Assembly: GCA_016882345.1 (NCBI GenBank)
Contig: VGQR01000102.1
Location: 1-6,935 of the forward strand
Reading direction: 5' to 3'
Length of the DNA: 6,935 nt
Origin: Cyanobacteria bacterium K_DeepCast_35m_m2_023
Lineage (GTDB): Bacteria > Cyanobacteriota > Cyanobacteriia > PCC-6307 > Cyanobiaceae
Positions 6,676 to 6,935 of the stretch are shown one piece after another; position 1 is the stretch's first letter; every line of letters begins with the position of its first letter. The translations under genes and the position numbers were made by a program. A model generated the notes under the pieces. That model searched no databases and was not told where the DNA came from. It saw only the letters and a program-made list of their open reading frames with translations.

Positions 6676-6935
6676 TCAGGAACTCCTGAACAAAGAAAGC
6701 TTCCGGCTTGATCCGAATTCATTGAGCCGGCGGCGCGTTCACGCCTCACCGGCTGAGCTATACAGCCACCAGTAAATCGGCTGTCTAAAGCTGCAAAATG
6801 TTTGCGAGCCCCCCCCTCCAGATGGGGCGTGAACATTGGGAGATGCAGAACCAAGTAAAAATCGTGACAAAAAGAGGCGGAAGAGCATCAGGATCTTCTG
6901 AGCGCACAAGACCATACATGCTAGTGAGAGCTCGT
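6676..6935. other. Right flank without a recognisable gene
   Basis: No known gene is seen. Several short frames reach the right edge. On the minus strand one runs from 6933 to a TGA at 6741-6739 (64 codons; an internal ATG at 6915 gives a 58-residue product with a hydrophobic start). Another runs from 6934 to a TAG at 6787-6785. On the plus strand an ATG at 6798 opens a frame to the edge (46 codons). None has a convincing ribosome binding site or a familiar sequence. The region holds an 8-C run (6809-6816), a CCCC/GGGG mini-hairpin beside it and the inverted repeats at 6703-6754. It may be intergenic DNA or a decayed gene. Confidence 0.35.
6703..6754. repeat. Alternating inverted repeats CCGGCT-AGCCGG-CCGGCT
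   Basis: Three 6-nt blocks alternate in orientation: CCGGCT at 6703-6708, AGCCGG at 6725-6730 and CCGGCT at 6749-6754. The middle block can pair with either neighbour, giving two mutually exclusive hairpins. The right-hand one is stronger, because an inner GGCG/CGCC stem (6732-6735 with 6742-6745) extends it. No T-run follows on either strand, so this is not a plain terminator. It could be a leader switch for the operon, a REP-like element or chance in GC-rich DNA. Confidence 0.35.

Noticed and set aside
6715..6768. tRNA-like stretch on the minus strand (TATAGCTCAGCCGGT resembles a tRNA D-arm)
   Set aside because: The D-stem does not pair fully, and no anticodon arm, T-arm or matching acceptor 3' strand follows. 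At most it is a tRNA-like relic.
6737..6834. 9-nt inverted pair GTTCACGCC (6737-6745) and GGCGTGAAC (6826-6834), checked as transposon ends
   Set aside because: No transposase, no target duplication and a short match. A pair of this length is not rare by chance in such a stretch.
1..6935. CRISPR array, insertion sequence or phage genes
   Set aside because: No regularly spaced direct repeats, transposase, integrase or structural phage proteins were seen on reading the window.

Overview
The window carries one minus-strand operon, read from right to left, for the late steps of nonulosonic acid synthesis, most likely pseudaminic acid. Transcription order is: SpsF-family (COG1861) cytidylyltransferase (6354-5593), class III PLP aminotransferase (5470-4163), a PseG-PseH fusion (4157-2595), a glycoside-hydrolase-like beta-propeller protein of unknown function (2594-1173) and pseudaminate synthase PseI (1176-118). 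The last four genes are packed together (5-nt gap, TGAATG abutment, ATGA overlap). A 122-nt gap separates the cytidylyltransferase from the aminotransferase.

How the genes work together: the PseH domain acetylates N4 of the UDP-linked amino sugar, and the PseG domain removes UDP. PseI condenses the free 2,4-diacetamido-2,4,6-trideoxy-L-altrose with phosphoenolpyruvate to give pseudaminic acid, and the SpsF-family enzyme probably activates it with CTP. The first two pathway enzymes, PseB (dehydratase) and PseC (a DegT-type aminotransferase), are not in the window. The class III aminotransferase is not homologous in fold type to PseC. It and the propeller protein are the two non-canonical members and the best candidates for new chemistry, such as making or adjusting a modified nonulosonate.

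Right flank (6355-6935): AT-rich DNA with a possible promoter for the operon, two competing antisense small ORFs, a set of alternating inverted repeats, an 8-C run and short open frames reaching the edge. Nothing there is recognisable. Left flank (1-117): a weak hairpin next to the pseI stop and short edge frames, also unassigned.

Organism: a bacterium of moderate GC (roughly 60% in most operon genes that I sampled, lower in pseI). The protein style and gene set would fit a marine Synechococcus/Prochlorococcus surface-polysaccharide island, but no marker gene confirms this and the taxonomy is a guess. The propeller protein resembles a family I associate with Planctomycetes, so an accessory, transferable island is plausible.
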